NCBI RefSeq assembly: GCF_030462585.1
Contig: NZ_JASMRU010000001.1
Span: forward strand, 310,123-374,122
From: Pseudomonas sp. CAN1
GTDB taxonomy: Bacteria > Pseudomonadota > Gammaproteobacteria > Pseudomonadales > Pseudomonadaceae
DNA: 64,000 bases
Direction: 5' to 3'
A program made the position numbers and the translations under genes. Below the pieces are notes generated by a model. It was not told where the DNA came from and ran no database searches. It worked only from the letters and a program-made list of their open reading frames with translations. Positions 47,733-57,149 of the stretch are shown one piece after another (the first letter of the stretch is position 1; each line of letters starts with the position of its first letter).

Positions 47733-47877
47733 GTAGGAGCGGACCTTGTCCGCGATGTCCCGACGCCGCGTCGGTGCCACAAGACAAACACCCCTCGGAG
47801 CAGGCGCCATCCCGAGGCATCCCCAGGCCAGCGCGCATTCCGCCGCGACGGATTTCGCGGACAAGGTCCGCTCCTAC
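47733..47877. repeat. REP doublet with long spacer (GGACCTTGTCC type)
   Basis: GTAGGAGCGGACCTTGTCCG at 47733 is inverted against CGGACAAGGTCCGCTCCTAC ending at 47877. The spacer is about 95 nt, longer than in the other doublets. Confidence 0.82.
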
Positions 47878-47926
47878 GCCGTCGGCAGCGGCGCCCTCGG
47901 GCAGGGTGTTCTAACCGACCATCAGC

Positions 47927-47961
47927 GTAGGGCGCATAACGCCTCAGGCGTTATCCGCCGA
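47927..47961. repeat. GTAGGGCGCATAAC-type palindrome
   Basis: GTAGGGCGCATAACGCCT is followed by CAGGCGTTATCCGCCG; ATAACGCCT pairs with AGGCGTTAT. Compare 27481-27514 and 63599-63679. Confidence 0.78.
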
Positions 47962-47983
47962 TCTCGCGGGGCGGGCCCCGATC

Positions 47984-48229
47984 TCAGCTGTCGTTCTTCT
48001 GGTAGATGATCCGCCGCTGGCCGTTGTCGCAGGTGCCGACCACCATGTTTGGGTCCTTCACCTCGGCCTTGTCCACGATCTCCAGGGTGTAGGAAGTCAC
48101 CCCGGCGGCCTGGATCTTGGTCTCGATCTCGGCCTTGAGCTCCGCGCACGGCTTCACCGCCGCCCAGCTCGCGCCGCTCGCCAGCAGTACCGCCACGCCC
48201 GTCGCCACGGCCCACTTCATCGTCGTCAT
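47984..48229 (-). CDS. DUF1161 family periplasmic protein, copy 1
   Basis: This 81-residue protein has a signal peptide ending SWA and a mature DUF1161 domain: KPCAELKAEIETKIQAAGV, then SYTLEIVDKAEV and VVGTCDNGQRRIIYQK. Two Cys (in KPC and GTC) probably form a disulphide. I chose the ATG at 48229, 5 nt after GAGGGA. DUF1161 proteins are small and their function is unknown; a second copy lies at 48968-49189. The gene is next to osmC. Confidence 0.87.
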   Translation of the reverse strand: MTTMKWAVATGVAVLLASGASWAAVKPCAELKAEIETKIQAAGVTSYTLEIVDKAEVKDPNMVVGTCDNGQRRIIYQKNDS

Positions 48230-48311
48230 CACATTCCCTCGTCAAGGCCCCAACGCGGGGCACCCTATCCTAACGGTGGACCGCCACCGGCGGACAGAGT
48301 GCCCAGTTGAC

Positions 48312-48734
48312 TCATTCGAGGCTGGCGTCCAGGGTGATGCGCGCGTTGAGCACCCGCGACACCGGGCAGCCGGCCTTGGCCTTGTCGGCGATGGCCTGGA
48401 AGGTCTGTGCGTCGGTACCCGGCACCTTCGCCTTCAGCGTCAGGTGCACGGCGGTAATGGTGAAGCCATCGGTGAGCTTCTCCAGGCTGACTTCGGCCTG
48501 GGTGTCGATGCTCTCGGCGGTCAGGCCGGCCTCGCCGAGCATCATCGACAGGGCCATGGAGAAGCAGCCGGCGTGGGCCGCGCCGATCAGTTCTTCCGGG
48601 TTGGTGCCCGGCGCGCCCTCGAAGCGGGTGTTGAAGCCATAGGGTTGCGCCTTGAGCGCGCCGCTCTCGGTGGAGATCGTGCCCTTGCCGTCCTTCAGGC
48701 CGCCCTGCCAGTGGGCCGATGCCGATTTCTTCAT
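48312..48734 (-). CDS. osmC: OsmC family hydroperoxide reductase
   Basis: The 140-residue protein matches OsmC: GKGTISTESGALKAQPYGFN, then HAGCFSMAL with Cys57 and AGCPVSRVL with Cys123, the redox-active cysteine pair. OsmC reduces organic hydroperoxides in the cytoplasm, using lipoyl or thiol donors, and is induced by osmotic and oxidative stress. It is transcribed towards the DUF1161 gene at 47984 (82-nt gap). The similarity to E. coli OsmC at the N-terminus makes the family subgroup fairly clear (OsmC rather than Ohr). Confidence 0.9.
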   Translation of the reverse strand: MKKSASAHWQGGLKDGKGTISTESGALKAQPYGFNTRFEGAPGTNPEELIGAAHAGCFSMALSMMLGEAGLTAESIDTQAEVSLEKLTDGFTITAVHLTLKAKVPGTDAQTFQAIADKAKAGCPVSRVLNARITLDASLE

Positions 48735-48876
48735 GTCGCGTCCTCCGCGTGGGTTGCAGTCAGGACTTTCGAGGGCGGCGCGAGGGCAGGGGTTCAGCTT
48801 TTCTAAGGGGCGCTTGGTCGGAGCGAGGGGGACGCCATTGTTATTGCACGCGAATGGGTTGGCGCGGTGCCTTGCA

Positions 48877-48901
48877 GGTTCGCGAGCAAGCTCGCTCCTA
48901 C
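48877..48901. repeat. Single REP copy
   Basis: GCGAGCAAGCTCGCTCCTAC (48882-48901) occurs without an inverted partner nearby. It lies between the terminator of the DUF1161 copy 2 gene and osmC. Confidence 0.82.
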
Positions 48902-48915
48902 ATAAGGCAAGCCCA

Positions 48916-48949
48916 TGAAAAAGGCCGGGCCCCTCGCGGAGCCCGGCCT
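48916..48949 (-). terminator. Rho-independent terminator of DUF1161 copy 2
   Basis: AGGCCGGGC (48922-48930) pairs with GCCCGGCCT (48941-48949) across a 10-nt loop; read on the minus strand it ends in CCTTTTTC. It lies 18 nt after the DUF1161 stop. Confidence 0.85.
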
Positions 48950-48967
48950 CGATTCACACCCAGGGAC

Positions 48968-49189
48968 TTACTTGGAGTAGACGATTTCCTTGGTGCCGCC
49001 CTCGCAGGAGCCGACAACCTGCTTGCCGCCGGCGTTGCCCTTGTCGACGACTTCCAGGCTGAACGAAGTGGCGCCCTTGGCCTTGATCTTCGCCTCGATC
49101 TCCGACTTCAGTTCTTCGCACGGCTTGCCGGCAGCCATCACTTGGCCGGCCAGGGCGAAGACCCCCACAGCGATCAGGAACTTCTTCAT
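48968..49189 (-). CDS. DUF1161 family periplasmic protein, copy 2
   Basis: This 73-residue protein has a signal peptide (MKKFLIAVGVFALAGQVMA) and the DUF1161 core GKPCEELKSEIEAKIKAKGA, SFSLEVVDKG and VVGSCEGGTKEIVYSK. The two Cys match those of copy 1. The ATG at 49189 is preceded by GAGGGAGC; an in-frame extension upstream to 49300 is not family-like. The gene has its own terminator, so it is a single-gene unit. Function unknown. Confidence 0.88.
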   Translation of the reverse strand: MKKFLIAVGVFALAGQVMAAGKPCEELKSEIEAKIKAKGATSFSLEVVDKGNAGGKQVVGSCEGGTKEIVYSK

Positions 49190-49322
49190 CGGTAACGCTC
49201 CCTCGTCTTTCACAGGAAAAGGCCCGCACGGGCCGGAAAACCGGGCTACCCCGGTACGCACATCCACGCGCTCGACCAGCATGGTCGATGCGCGTGACAA
49301 AAAAGGTCGAGTGTTTCGCGAT

Positions 49323-49538
49323 CTAGCTATTGGCGATGCGGAAGCCGACCTTGATGGACACCTGGTAATGCCCGACCGCGCCGTTCTCGATATGCCCGCG
49401 GGTGTCCATCACCTCGAACCACTCCATGAAGTCGATGCTCTTGGCCGCTTCGGCCAGGGCGTTGTTGATCGCATCCTCGATGCTGGTGCGCGAGGAGCCG
49501 ACCAGCTCGATCTTCTTGTAGGTGTGGTGATTCGACAT
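49323..49538 (-). CDS. Dodecin family flavin-binding protein
   Basis: This 71-residue protein is a dodecin: HTYKKIELVGSSRTSIEDAI, then NALAEAAKSIDFMEWFEVMD with the flavin-stacking Trp, and RGHIENGAVGHYQVSIKVGF. Dodecins form hollow 12-subunit spheres that store or buffer flavins, FMN or their breakdown product, in the cytoplasm. The ATG at 49538 is preceded by GGGAGCAAGCG. It is divergent from the FecI-type sigma gene, with the Fur-box candidate in the 167-bp gap. Confidence 0.92.
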   Translation of the reverse strand: MSNHHTYKKIELVGSSRTSIEDAINNALAEAAKSIDFMEWFEVMDTRGHIENGAVGHYQVSIKVGFRIANS

Positions 49539-49661
49539 CGCTTGCTCCCAGGCACGCTCCACGGCGTGCGGCGAGTTGAGTGTCCCTGTTGGACCCTAGT
49601 CGATGGGCAGAAGTGCAGCAAATTGCCGGTAGCGGCGAATTGCCGTCTTTTTTCGAAAATG

Positions 49662-49680
49662 TATAATGCGAAGCATTCTT
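49662..49680 (+). promoter_or_regulatory. Candidate Fur box upstream of the FecI-type sigma gene
   Basis: TATAATGCGAAGCATTCTT matches 13 of 19 positions of the Fur consensus GATAATGATAATCATTATC, including both ATAATG/CATT halves. It lies 26 nt before the sigma-factor GTG, where a repressor would block transcription when iron is ample. Confidence 0.65.
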
Positions 49681-49705
49681 ATTTAATCTTCCAGGGATGG
49701 TCCGC

Positions 49706-50212
49706 GTGGCCGGTTCACTCTCCAGCAAGCTGGGGTTCTTCTTCAGCGACCACCACCGCTGGCTGCTGCAGCACGTGCAGCGCTACCTGGATAACCGCGC
49801 CGACAGCGAAGACACGGCCGCCGAGACGTTCTGCCAGATCCTCAGCGCCAGGGTCGATCCGCAGACCATCGAGCAGCCGCGCGCCTACCTCTCCACCATC
49901 GCCCGCCGGCTGATCTACGACCGTCACCGGCGGCGGCGCCTGGAACGTGCCTACCTGGATTACCTGGCTCTCCAGCCCGAAGCCCTGGAGCCCTCGCCGG
50001 AAGATCGCGCCCTCCTGCTGGAAGCCCTGCTGCTGGTGGACCGCACCCTCGACGGCCTGCCGCAGGTGGTGCGCCGCGCCTTCCTGTTCAGCCAGCTCGA
50101 CGGTCTGGGCTATGCCGAGATCGGCCGACGCCTGGGCGTCAGCGAACGCACCGTGGGCCGCTACATGAAGCAGGCGCTGCGGCAGATCTACCTCAACGAG
50201 CTGGTGCCATGA
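49706..50212 (+). CDS. ECF sigma factor, FecI type
   Basis: The 168-residue protein has sigma-70 region 2 (HVQRYLDNRADSEDTAAETF, then RAYLSTIARRLIYDRHRRRR) and region 4 (VRRAFLFSQLDGLGYAEIGR, LGVSERTVGRYMKQAL). It is an iron-starvation sigma of the FecI group, which transcribes the adjacent TonB receptor when the receptor senses its siderophore. I favour the GTG at 49706, 9 nt after AGGG; the ATG at 49697 lies immediately after AGGG and is less likely. Its stop overlaps the fecR ATG. Confidence 0.88.
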   Translation: MAGSLSSKLGFFFSDHHRWLLQHVQRYLDNRADSEDTAAETFCQILSARVDPQTIEQPRAYLSTIARRLIYDRHRRRRLERAYLDYLALQPEALEPSPEDRALLLEALLLVDRTLDGLPQVVRRAFLFSQLDGLGYAEIGRRLGVSERTVGRYMKQALRQIYLNELVP

Positions 50213-51159
50213 GCGAAGTGCAGCTGGATACGGCCGCAGAACAGGCCATCGACTGGATGGTGCGGCTGCGCTCGGGCCATGCCGATGCGCGGCTGCAACG
50301 CCAGCTGCAGGCCTGGCTGAACAGCGACCCGGCCCACGCCGATGCCTGGGCGCGCCTGCAGCGCGGCCTCGGGGCGCCCTATGACAACCTGCGGCGCATG
50401 CCCGGCGCGGCCGATTTGCTAATGCACCAGCACGGCTCGAGGCGCCAGCTGCTGCGCGGCCTGGCCGGCCTCGGCCTGCTCGGCGGCGGCCTGTGGCTGA
50501 CCGCCAGCAGCACGCCGGTGCGCGACCTGCTCGCCGACCTGCGCACCGGCACCGGCGAGCGGCGCAACTTCACCCTCGAAGACGGCAGCCGCCTGAGCCT
50601 GAATGCCGGCAGCTCGGTGGACCTGGCCTTCGACCCGCGCCAGCGCCTGATCCTGCTGCGCCATGGCGAGCTGGTGATCCAGGTGGCGCCGGACCCGCAA
50701 CGCCCGTTGATCGTGCGCAGCGCCCAAGGCGAGGTCCGCGCGCTGGGCACGCGCTTCCTGGTCAGCCAGGAGCAGTACGCCACGCGCGTGGTGGTGCTGG
50801 AGCACAGCGTCCGCGCCAGCCTGGCCGGGCACGGCGAGTCGCGCGAGCTGGGCGAAGGGGAGGCGGCGCTGCTGTCCGCGGACGGCATCCACCCGCTGCG
50901 CGAGCAGTCCGCCCGCGCCGACTGGCTGAACGGCCGGCTGAGCGTTACCGACGAGCCGCTGGAAGCGGTGATCGAGTCGCTGCGTCCCTACCTGCCGGGC
51001 TACGTCCGCGTCGAGCCACGCGCCCGCAATCTCCGAGTGCAGGGTGTCTTCCCGCTGGACGAGCCTCACCGCGCGCTGGCCGCGCTGGGCGAAACCCTGC
51101 CGCTGCAGGTGCGCCGCTTCGGTCCCTGGCTGACCCTGATCAGCCTGCGAGAGCCTTGA
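50209..51159 (+). CDS. FecR family anti-sigma/sigma regulator
   Basis: This 316-residue protein has an N-terminal cytoplasmic DUF4880 domain (QAIDWMVRLRSGHADARLQR with conserved Trp), a single membrane helix (about 86-105, GLAGLGLLGGGLWLTASS) and the periplasmic FecR domain (GERRNFTLEDGSRLSLNAGS). The C-terminal domain (LEAVIESLRPYLPGYVRV) contacts the receptor signalling domain. It carries the signal from receptor to FecI-type sigma, both of which are adjacent. It is coupled to the sigma gene by a 4-nt overlap. Confidence 0.9.
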   Translation: MSEVQLDTAAEQAIDWMVRLRSGHADARLQRQLQAWLNSDPAHADAWARLQRGLGAPYDNLRRMPGAADLLMHQHGSRRQLLRGLAGLGLLGGGLWLTASSTPVRDLLADLRTGTGERRNFTLEDGSRLSLNAGSSVDLAFDPRQRLILLRHGELVIQVAPDPQRPLIVRSAQGEVRALGTRFLVSQEQYATRVVVLEHSVRASLAGHGESRELGEGEAALLSADGIHPLREQSARADWLNGRLSVTDEPLEAVIESLRPYLPGYVRVEPRARNLRVQGVFPLDEPHRALAALGETLPLQVRRFGPWLTLISLREP

Positions 51160-51256
51160 TGTTTCTACGTGAGAAAAATATTTCGGCAGCGCCTGTCCGG
51201 ATTTTCCACTTCATCGCACCTAGCTCCTGAATACGAATAATTCTCAGGAGATTGCT

Positions 51257-53659
51257 GTGTCCTCACCCTGGCCCCGCGCCTTCGCCACCGCCTTCGTGCT
51301 GGTGGCCAACGCTCCCTCGTTGTTCGCCGCCGAACCCGCGCTGCTGCATTTCGAACTGCCCGCCGCGAGCCTCGCCACCACGCTGAACGCCATCGCCCGG
51401 CAGAGCGGCGAGGTGATCTCGCTGGACCCGGCGCTGGTGCGCGACCAGCGCGCGCCCGCCGTGCAGGGCGACTTGAGCGTCGAGCAGGCGCTGGAACAGG
51501 CCCTGGCCGGCAGCAACCTGCGCCTGAAGGTCACCGCCAGCGGCGCCTACAGCGTCGAAGCCGCGCCGCTCGACGGCGCCGTGGAACTGGACAGCACCAC
51601 CGTCACCGCCCAGGGCCTGGATGCCACCAGCGAGGGCAGCGGCTCCTACGCCGCGCGCGCCACCACCATCGGCAAGGGCGAACAGAAGCTCAAGGACATT
51701 CCCCAGTCGGTCAGCGTGATCACCCGCAAGCAGCTCGACGACCAGAACATCACCGACCTGCGCGATGCGGTGAACCACAGCACCGGCCTGGTCGGCGCCA
51801 CCGGCATCGGCCCGGGCATGGTGATCTCCTCGCGCGGCTTCCAGATCGACGACTGGCAGTACGACGGCGTGCCGATCCCGCGCAACTTCTACGTGCTGGG
51901 CAACTGGGCGGACCAGGACCTGGTGTTCTTCGACCGCGTGGAAATCCTCCGCGGCGCCTCCGGCCTGCTGCAAGGCGCCGGCAGCCCCGGCGGCGCCATC
52001 AACCTGGTGCGCAAGCGCGGCCAGCACACGCCGGTCGCCACCTTCACCGGCAAGGCCGGTTCGTGGGACCACTACGGGCTGCAGGCCGATGTCGGCGGCC
52101 CGCTGAACGAGGCCGGGACGATCCGCGGGCGGATGGTCGCCGACCAGAACGACACTCACTCCTTCACCGACTACGTGTGGAGCAAGACCACCTCGCTGTA
52201 TGGCGCGCTGGACTTCGACCTGAGCCCGGACACCACCGTCGGCATCGGCTTCAGCAACACCGACCTCAACTCCCGGCCGATGGTCCGCGGCCTGCCGCGC
52301 TACCCCGACGGCAGCGACATCGGTTTCTCGCGCTCGACCTATTCCGGCGCCACCTGGAATCGCAACGACATCGAGCAGACCACCGTCTACGCCGACCTGA
52401 CCCATCGCTTCGACGACAACTGGAGCTTCAAGGCCGCCGCCGTGCGCATGCGCGAGCACAACGACTCGACCCACCAGCGCATGCACGGGGAAGTGCAGCC
52501 CGATGGCAGCGGGCTGAACTTCGCCGACTGGCTGACCAACTTCGAGTCCACCAAGATCGGCCTGGACATGTACCTCAACGGCCACTTCGAGGCGTTCTCC
52601 CTGGAGCAGGAACTGGTCCTGGGCGGCAACTACTCCAAGTACACCTCGGACGACTTCTATGCGCGGCGCTTCGTCCCCGGCGGCAACATCTTCGACATCG
52701 ATCACCACCGCCCGAAACCGACCCTGGAAGACATCCTCGCCTCGCCTGGCGGCAACTCCACCAACGCCGCCTACGACGTGCGCCAGAAGGGCCTGTACAG
52801 CAGCTGGCGGGTGAAGCTGGCCGAGCCGCTGACGGCAGTCCTCGGTGGGCGGGTCAGCTGGTACGACTACGCCTACAAGCTGCCGGACGATGACTACAAG
52901 GACAGCATGACCGAGACCGGCGAGGTCACCCCCTACTTCGGCCTGATCTACGAGCTGACGCCCGAATGGTCGGCCTACGCCAGCTACACCGACGTGTTCG
53001 AGCCGCAGAGCGCCCGCGATGCGCAGCAGAAAATGCTCGAACCGGTGATCGGCAGCAACTACGAAGTGGGCCTGAAGGGCGAGCTGCTCGATGGCCGGGT
53101 CAACACCTCGCTGGCGGTGTTCCGCTACGACCAGAAGAACCGCGCGGTGATCGACGAGGCCTCCGGCTACGCCTGCGACGGCTGGTACTGCTCGAACGCC
53201 TCGGGCAAGGTGCGCAGCCAGGGCATCGAAGCCGAGGTCAGCGGCGAAGTGGTGCGCGACCTGCAACTGTTCGCCGGCTACACCTACAACACCACCAGGT
53301 TCCTCGACGACCCGGAGAACAAGGGCCGCGTGTTCAGCCAGTGGACGCCCAAGCACATGCTGCGCATGTGGGCCGACTACCAGCTGCCGGGCGAGCTGAA
53401 CCGCGTCAGCACCGGCCTGGGCTTCGTCACCCAGAGCCATACCGTGAGCTTCGACCGCGAGTTCGACGTGCCCGGCTTCACCGTCTGGAGCGCACGCCTG
53501 GGCTATCGCCTGAGCCGGGAAATCGACCTGGCGGTGAACGCCAACAACCTGTTCGACAAGCGCTACTACCTGCCCGGCTTCGCCGCCGCCGATGGCGCGA
53601 ACAACTTCGGCGATCCGCGCAACCTGATGTTCAGCGTCAAATACACGCCAGAGCTGTGA
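51257..53659 (+). CDS. TonB-dependent siderophore receptor with signalling domain
   Basis: This 800-residue receptor has a signal peptide (about 1-25), an STN signalling domain (FELPAASLATTLNAIARQSG, about 32-51 onward), a TonB-box-like ELDSTTVTAQ, a plug (LKDIPQSVSVITRKQL; VEILRGASGLLQGAGSPGGA) and a barrel ending GDPRNLMFSVKY. The plug and barrel place it with FpvA-like ferric-siderophore receptors. The GTG at 51257 has AGGAG 6 nt upstream. It follows fecR by 97 nt and is presumably the FecI-type target; I found no convincing FecI -35/-10 pair in the gap. The siderophore cannot be named. Confidence 0.9.
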   Translation: MSSPWPRAFATAFVLVANAPSLFAAEPALLHFELPAASLATTLNAIARQSGEVISLDPALVRDQRAPAVQGDLSVEQALEQALAGSNLRLKVTASGAYSVEAAPLDGAVELDSTTVTAQGLDATSEGSGSYAARATTIGKGEQKLKDIPQSVSVITRKQLDDQNITDLRDAVNHSTGLVGATGIGPGMVISSRGFQIDDWQYDGVPIPRNFYVLGNWADQDLVFFDRVEILRGASGLLQGAGSPGGAINLVRKRGQHTPVATFTGKAGSWDHYGLQADVGGPLNEAGTIRGRMVADQNDTHSFTDYVWSKTTSLYGALDFDLSPDTTVGIGFSNTDLNSRPMVRGLPRYPDGSDIGFSRSTYSGATWNRNDIEQTTVYADLTHRFDDNWSFKAAAVRMREHNDSTHQRMHGEVQPDGSGLNFADWLTNFESTKIGLDMYLNGHFEAFSLEQELVLGGNYSKYTSDDFYARRFVPGGNIFDIDHHRPKPTLEDILASPGGNSTNAAYDVRQKGLYSSWRVKLAEPLTAVLGGRVSWYDYAYKLPDDDYKDSMTETGEVTPYFGLIYELTPEWSAYASYTDVFEPQSARDAQQKMLEPVIGSNYEVGLKGELLDGRVNTSLAVFRYDQKNRAVIDEASGYACDGWYCSNASGKVRSQGIEAEVSGEVVRDLQLFAGYTYNTTRFLDDPENKGRVFSQWTPKHMLRMWADYQLPGELNRVSTGLGFVTQSHTVSFDREFDVPGFTVWSARLGYRLSREIDLAVNANNLFDKRYYLPGFAAADGANNFGDPRNLMFSVKYTPEL

Positions 53660-53660
53660 A

Positions 53661-54548
53661 TCAGCCCAGCTCCTGGCGCAACCACTGCGCCAGGCGCTCG
53701 GCGCGCGGGTCGGCGCGGCGCTCGGGGACCCACAGCGCCAGCCGCGCGGTGGTCTCGACGAAGCCCCAGGGCGCGGCGAGGCGGCCGGCGGCAAGATCAT
53801 CGGCCACCAGCTGCTGCGGCGCGATGGCCACGCCAAGGCCGGCCACGGCGGCTTCCAGCAGGTAGTAGAGGTGCTCGAAGCCCTGGCCCAGCTTCAGCCG
53901 CGCCGGGTCGAGACCGTGGCGCGCGGCCCATTCCGGCCAAGCCTGCGGGCGCGATACGGTGTGCAGCAGCGACTCCCCCAGCAGCGCCTCGGCCGGCGCC
54001 GCACGCAATTGCTCGAAACGTGCGGAACGCGGGCTGAGCACCGGGCCGATGCTTTCCACCGCCAGCTCCAGCACGCGCATGTCCGCCGGCCACGGCGGCG
54101 CAGCGAAGCAGAGGGTGGCATCGAGGCCGCCACGTCGCGGGTCGAGGTCGCCGTCGCTGGCGGAGAGCTGCAGGCGCAGGTCCGGCAGGTCGCGGTTCAG
54201 GCGATCCAGGCGCGGGATGAACCAGCGGGCAAGCAAGCTGCCGGGGCAGCCGAGGACGAACGGCGCGTCGCCGCCCGCCTGGCGGCGCAGCTCGGTGCAG
54301 ACGCTGCGCAGGCGCTCGAAGGAATCGCTGGCCACCTCGCTCAGACGAACGCCGGCATCGGTGAGTTTTACGCCGCGCCCTTCCTTGACGAACAGGGTCA
54401 CGCCCAGCTCTTCCTCCAGCAGACGAACCTGCCGGCTGATCGCCCCGTGGGTGACACTCAGCTCATCAGCCGCCGCGCTAACACCACGCAGACGGGCAGC
54501 GGCTTCGAAGGCGCGCAGGGCATTGAGCGGCGGCAGGTCTCGGCTCAT
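53661..54548 (-). CDS. trpI: LysR family activator TrpI
   Basis: This 295-residue LysR protein begins [20 protein letters not shown] with the HTH helix [19 protein letters not shown], a GcvA/TrpI-type start. It is divergent from trpBA, as in P. aeruginosa and P. putida, where TrpI with indoleglycerol phosphate activates trpBA. The convergent receptor gene ends 1 nt away. The name rests on family and location. The 157-bp divergent gap contains a LysR-type box candidate (54562-54576) and a single REP copy. Confidence 0.9.
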   Translation of the reverse strand: MSRDLPPLNALRAFEAAARLRGVSAAADELSVTHGAISRQVRLLEEELGVTLFVKEGRGVKLTDAGVRLSEVASDSFERLRSVCTELRRQAGGDAPFVLGCPGSLLARWFIPRLDRLNRDLPDLRLQLSASDGDLDPRRGGLDATLCFAAPPWPADMRVLELAVESIGPVLSPRSARFEQLRAAPAEALLGESLLHTVSRPQAWPEWAARHGLDPARLKLGQGFEHLYYLLEAAVAGLGVAIAPQQLVADDLAAGRLAAPWGFVETTARLALWVPERRADPRAERLAQWLRQELG

Positions 54549-54561
54549 GGCGAATAATCCG

Positions 54562-54576
54562 TGAGTTTTTCTGACA
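54562..54576. promoter_or_regulatory. Candidate TrpI (LysR) binding box
   Basis: TGAGTTTTTCTGACA has the T-N11-A shape of LysR binding sites with short matching ends, and starts 14 nt from the trpI ATG. In relatives TrpI binds a site overlapping the trpI promoter and a second, weaker one nearer trpB. Confidence 0.5.
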
Positions 54577-54635
54577 GGTCATGGCGATCTTATCGCTTTT
54601 CCCCGTCATCACACAGCCGTATCCTGATGCCATTT

Positions 54636-54660
54636 GTAGGAGCGGACTCTGTCCGCGATC
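54636..54660. repeat. Single REP copy in trpI-trpB gap
   Basis: GTAGGAGCGGACTCTGTCCG is inserted between the activator site and trpB, 45 nt before the ATG. It likely lies in the 5' untranslated region of trpBA. Confidence 0.82.
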
Positions 54661-54693
54661 GCCCCCAGCCGGCACCTACCTTTCGACAGATAA

Positions 54694-56717
<2,024 letters not shown>

Positions 56718-56735
56718 GGATTGCCATCAGGCTCT

Positions 56736-56820
56736 ACGTAGGATGGCGTGGAGCGCAGCGATACCCATCGATTCCGCGCGAACACAGCATGGGTATCGCT
56801 CCGCTCCACCCATCCTACGT
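56736..56820. repeat. ACGTAGGATGG long inverted repeat
   Basis: The arms, 56736-56768 and 56789-56820, open with ACGTAGGATGG and close with CCATCCTACGT and hold GGAGCG...CGATACCCAT opposed to ATGGGTATCG...CGCTCC. It is different from REP and appears once here. The gap 56718-57149 (432 nt) holds this element, a REP pair and two terminators, no gene. Confidence 0.8.
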
Positions 56821-56897
56821 TTGGCTCCAGTGTAAGAGCGCACCACGCGCGTGATCGCAGGCATGGCTGCTTCTACACAGAGCTACGGAGCTGGGCC

Positions 56898-57030
56898 GTT
56901 CGCGAGCAAGCTCGCTCCTACAGAGAACACAAGAAAGCCCGGCGCGCCGGGCTTTTTTCTTTTTTGTGCACTGAGGGCCTGTCGCGGCATGCTGTCGAGC
57001 TCTTCTGTAGGAGCGAGCTTGCTCGCGAAC
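56898..57030. repeat. REP pair enclosing a terminator
   Basis: GCGAGCAAGCTCGCTCCTAC (56902-56921) and its inverse GTAGGAGCGAGCTTGCTCGC (57007-57026) flank the trpBA terminator, an unusual arrangement in which the REP spacer contains a complete terminator hairpin. Confidence 0.82.
56934..56959 (+). terminator. Rho-independent terminator after trpBA
   Basis: A perfect palindrome AAAGCCCGGCG/CGCCGGGCTTT followed by TTTTCTTTTTT, 217 nt after trpA. The long A/T flanks would also serve the minus strand. Confidence 0.85.
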
Positions 57031-57105
57031 CCGCCCAGCGCCAAAGCAGCCGGCGCCCAATGCACGCAAGCAAAACTCAGGCGCGCCCACATAGCCAGCA
57101 CCCAC

Positions 57106-57134
57106 AAAAAAGCCCGGCGCATGCCGGGCTTTTT
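57106..57134. terminator. Bidirectional terminator, ends DUF945 gene
   Basis: AGCCCGGC pairs with GCCGGGCT across GCAT, with A-runs before and T-runs after. It lies 16 nt past the stop of the minus-strand DUF945 gene. Confidence 0.88.
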
Positions 57135-57149
57135 CGTTGCAGGCGAAGC

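Noticed and set aside
51160..51256. FecI-type promoter before the receptor gene
   Set aside because: A GAGAAAAATA stretch and a TGTCC 13 nt later were seen, but spacing and sequence do not fit the FecI -35/-10 pattern well enough to report.
51263..53836. Long minus-strand frame opposite the TonB receptor
   Set aside because: The plus-strand receptor has signal peptide, STN, plug and barrel motifs; the antisense frame is compositionally a shadow.
54636..54660. Trp attenuator or leader peptide before trpB
   Set aside because: The hairpin there is a REP copy; no Trp-rich short frame or terminator-antiterminator pair is visible, and TrpI control is the known mode.
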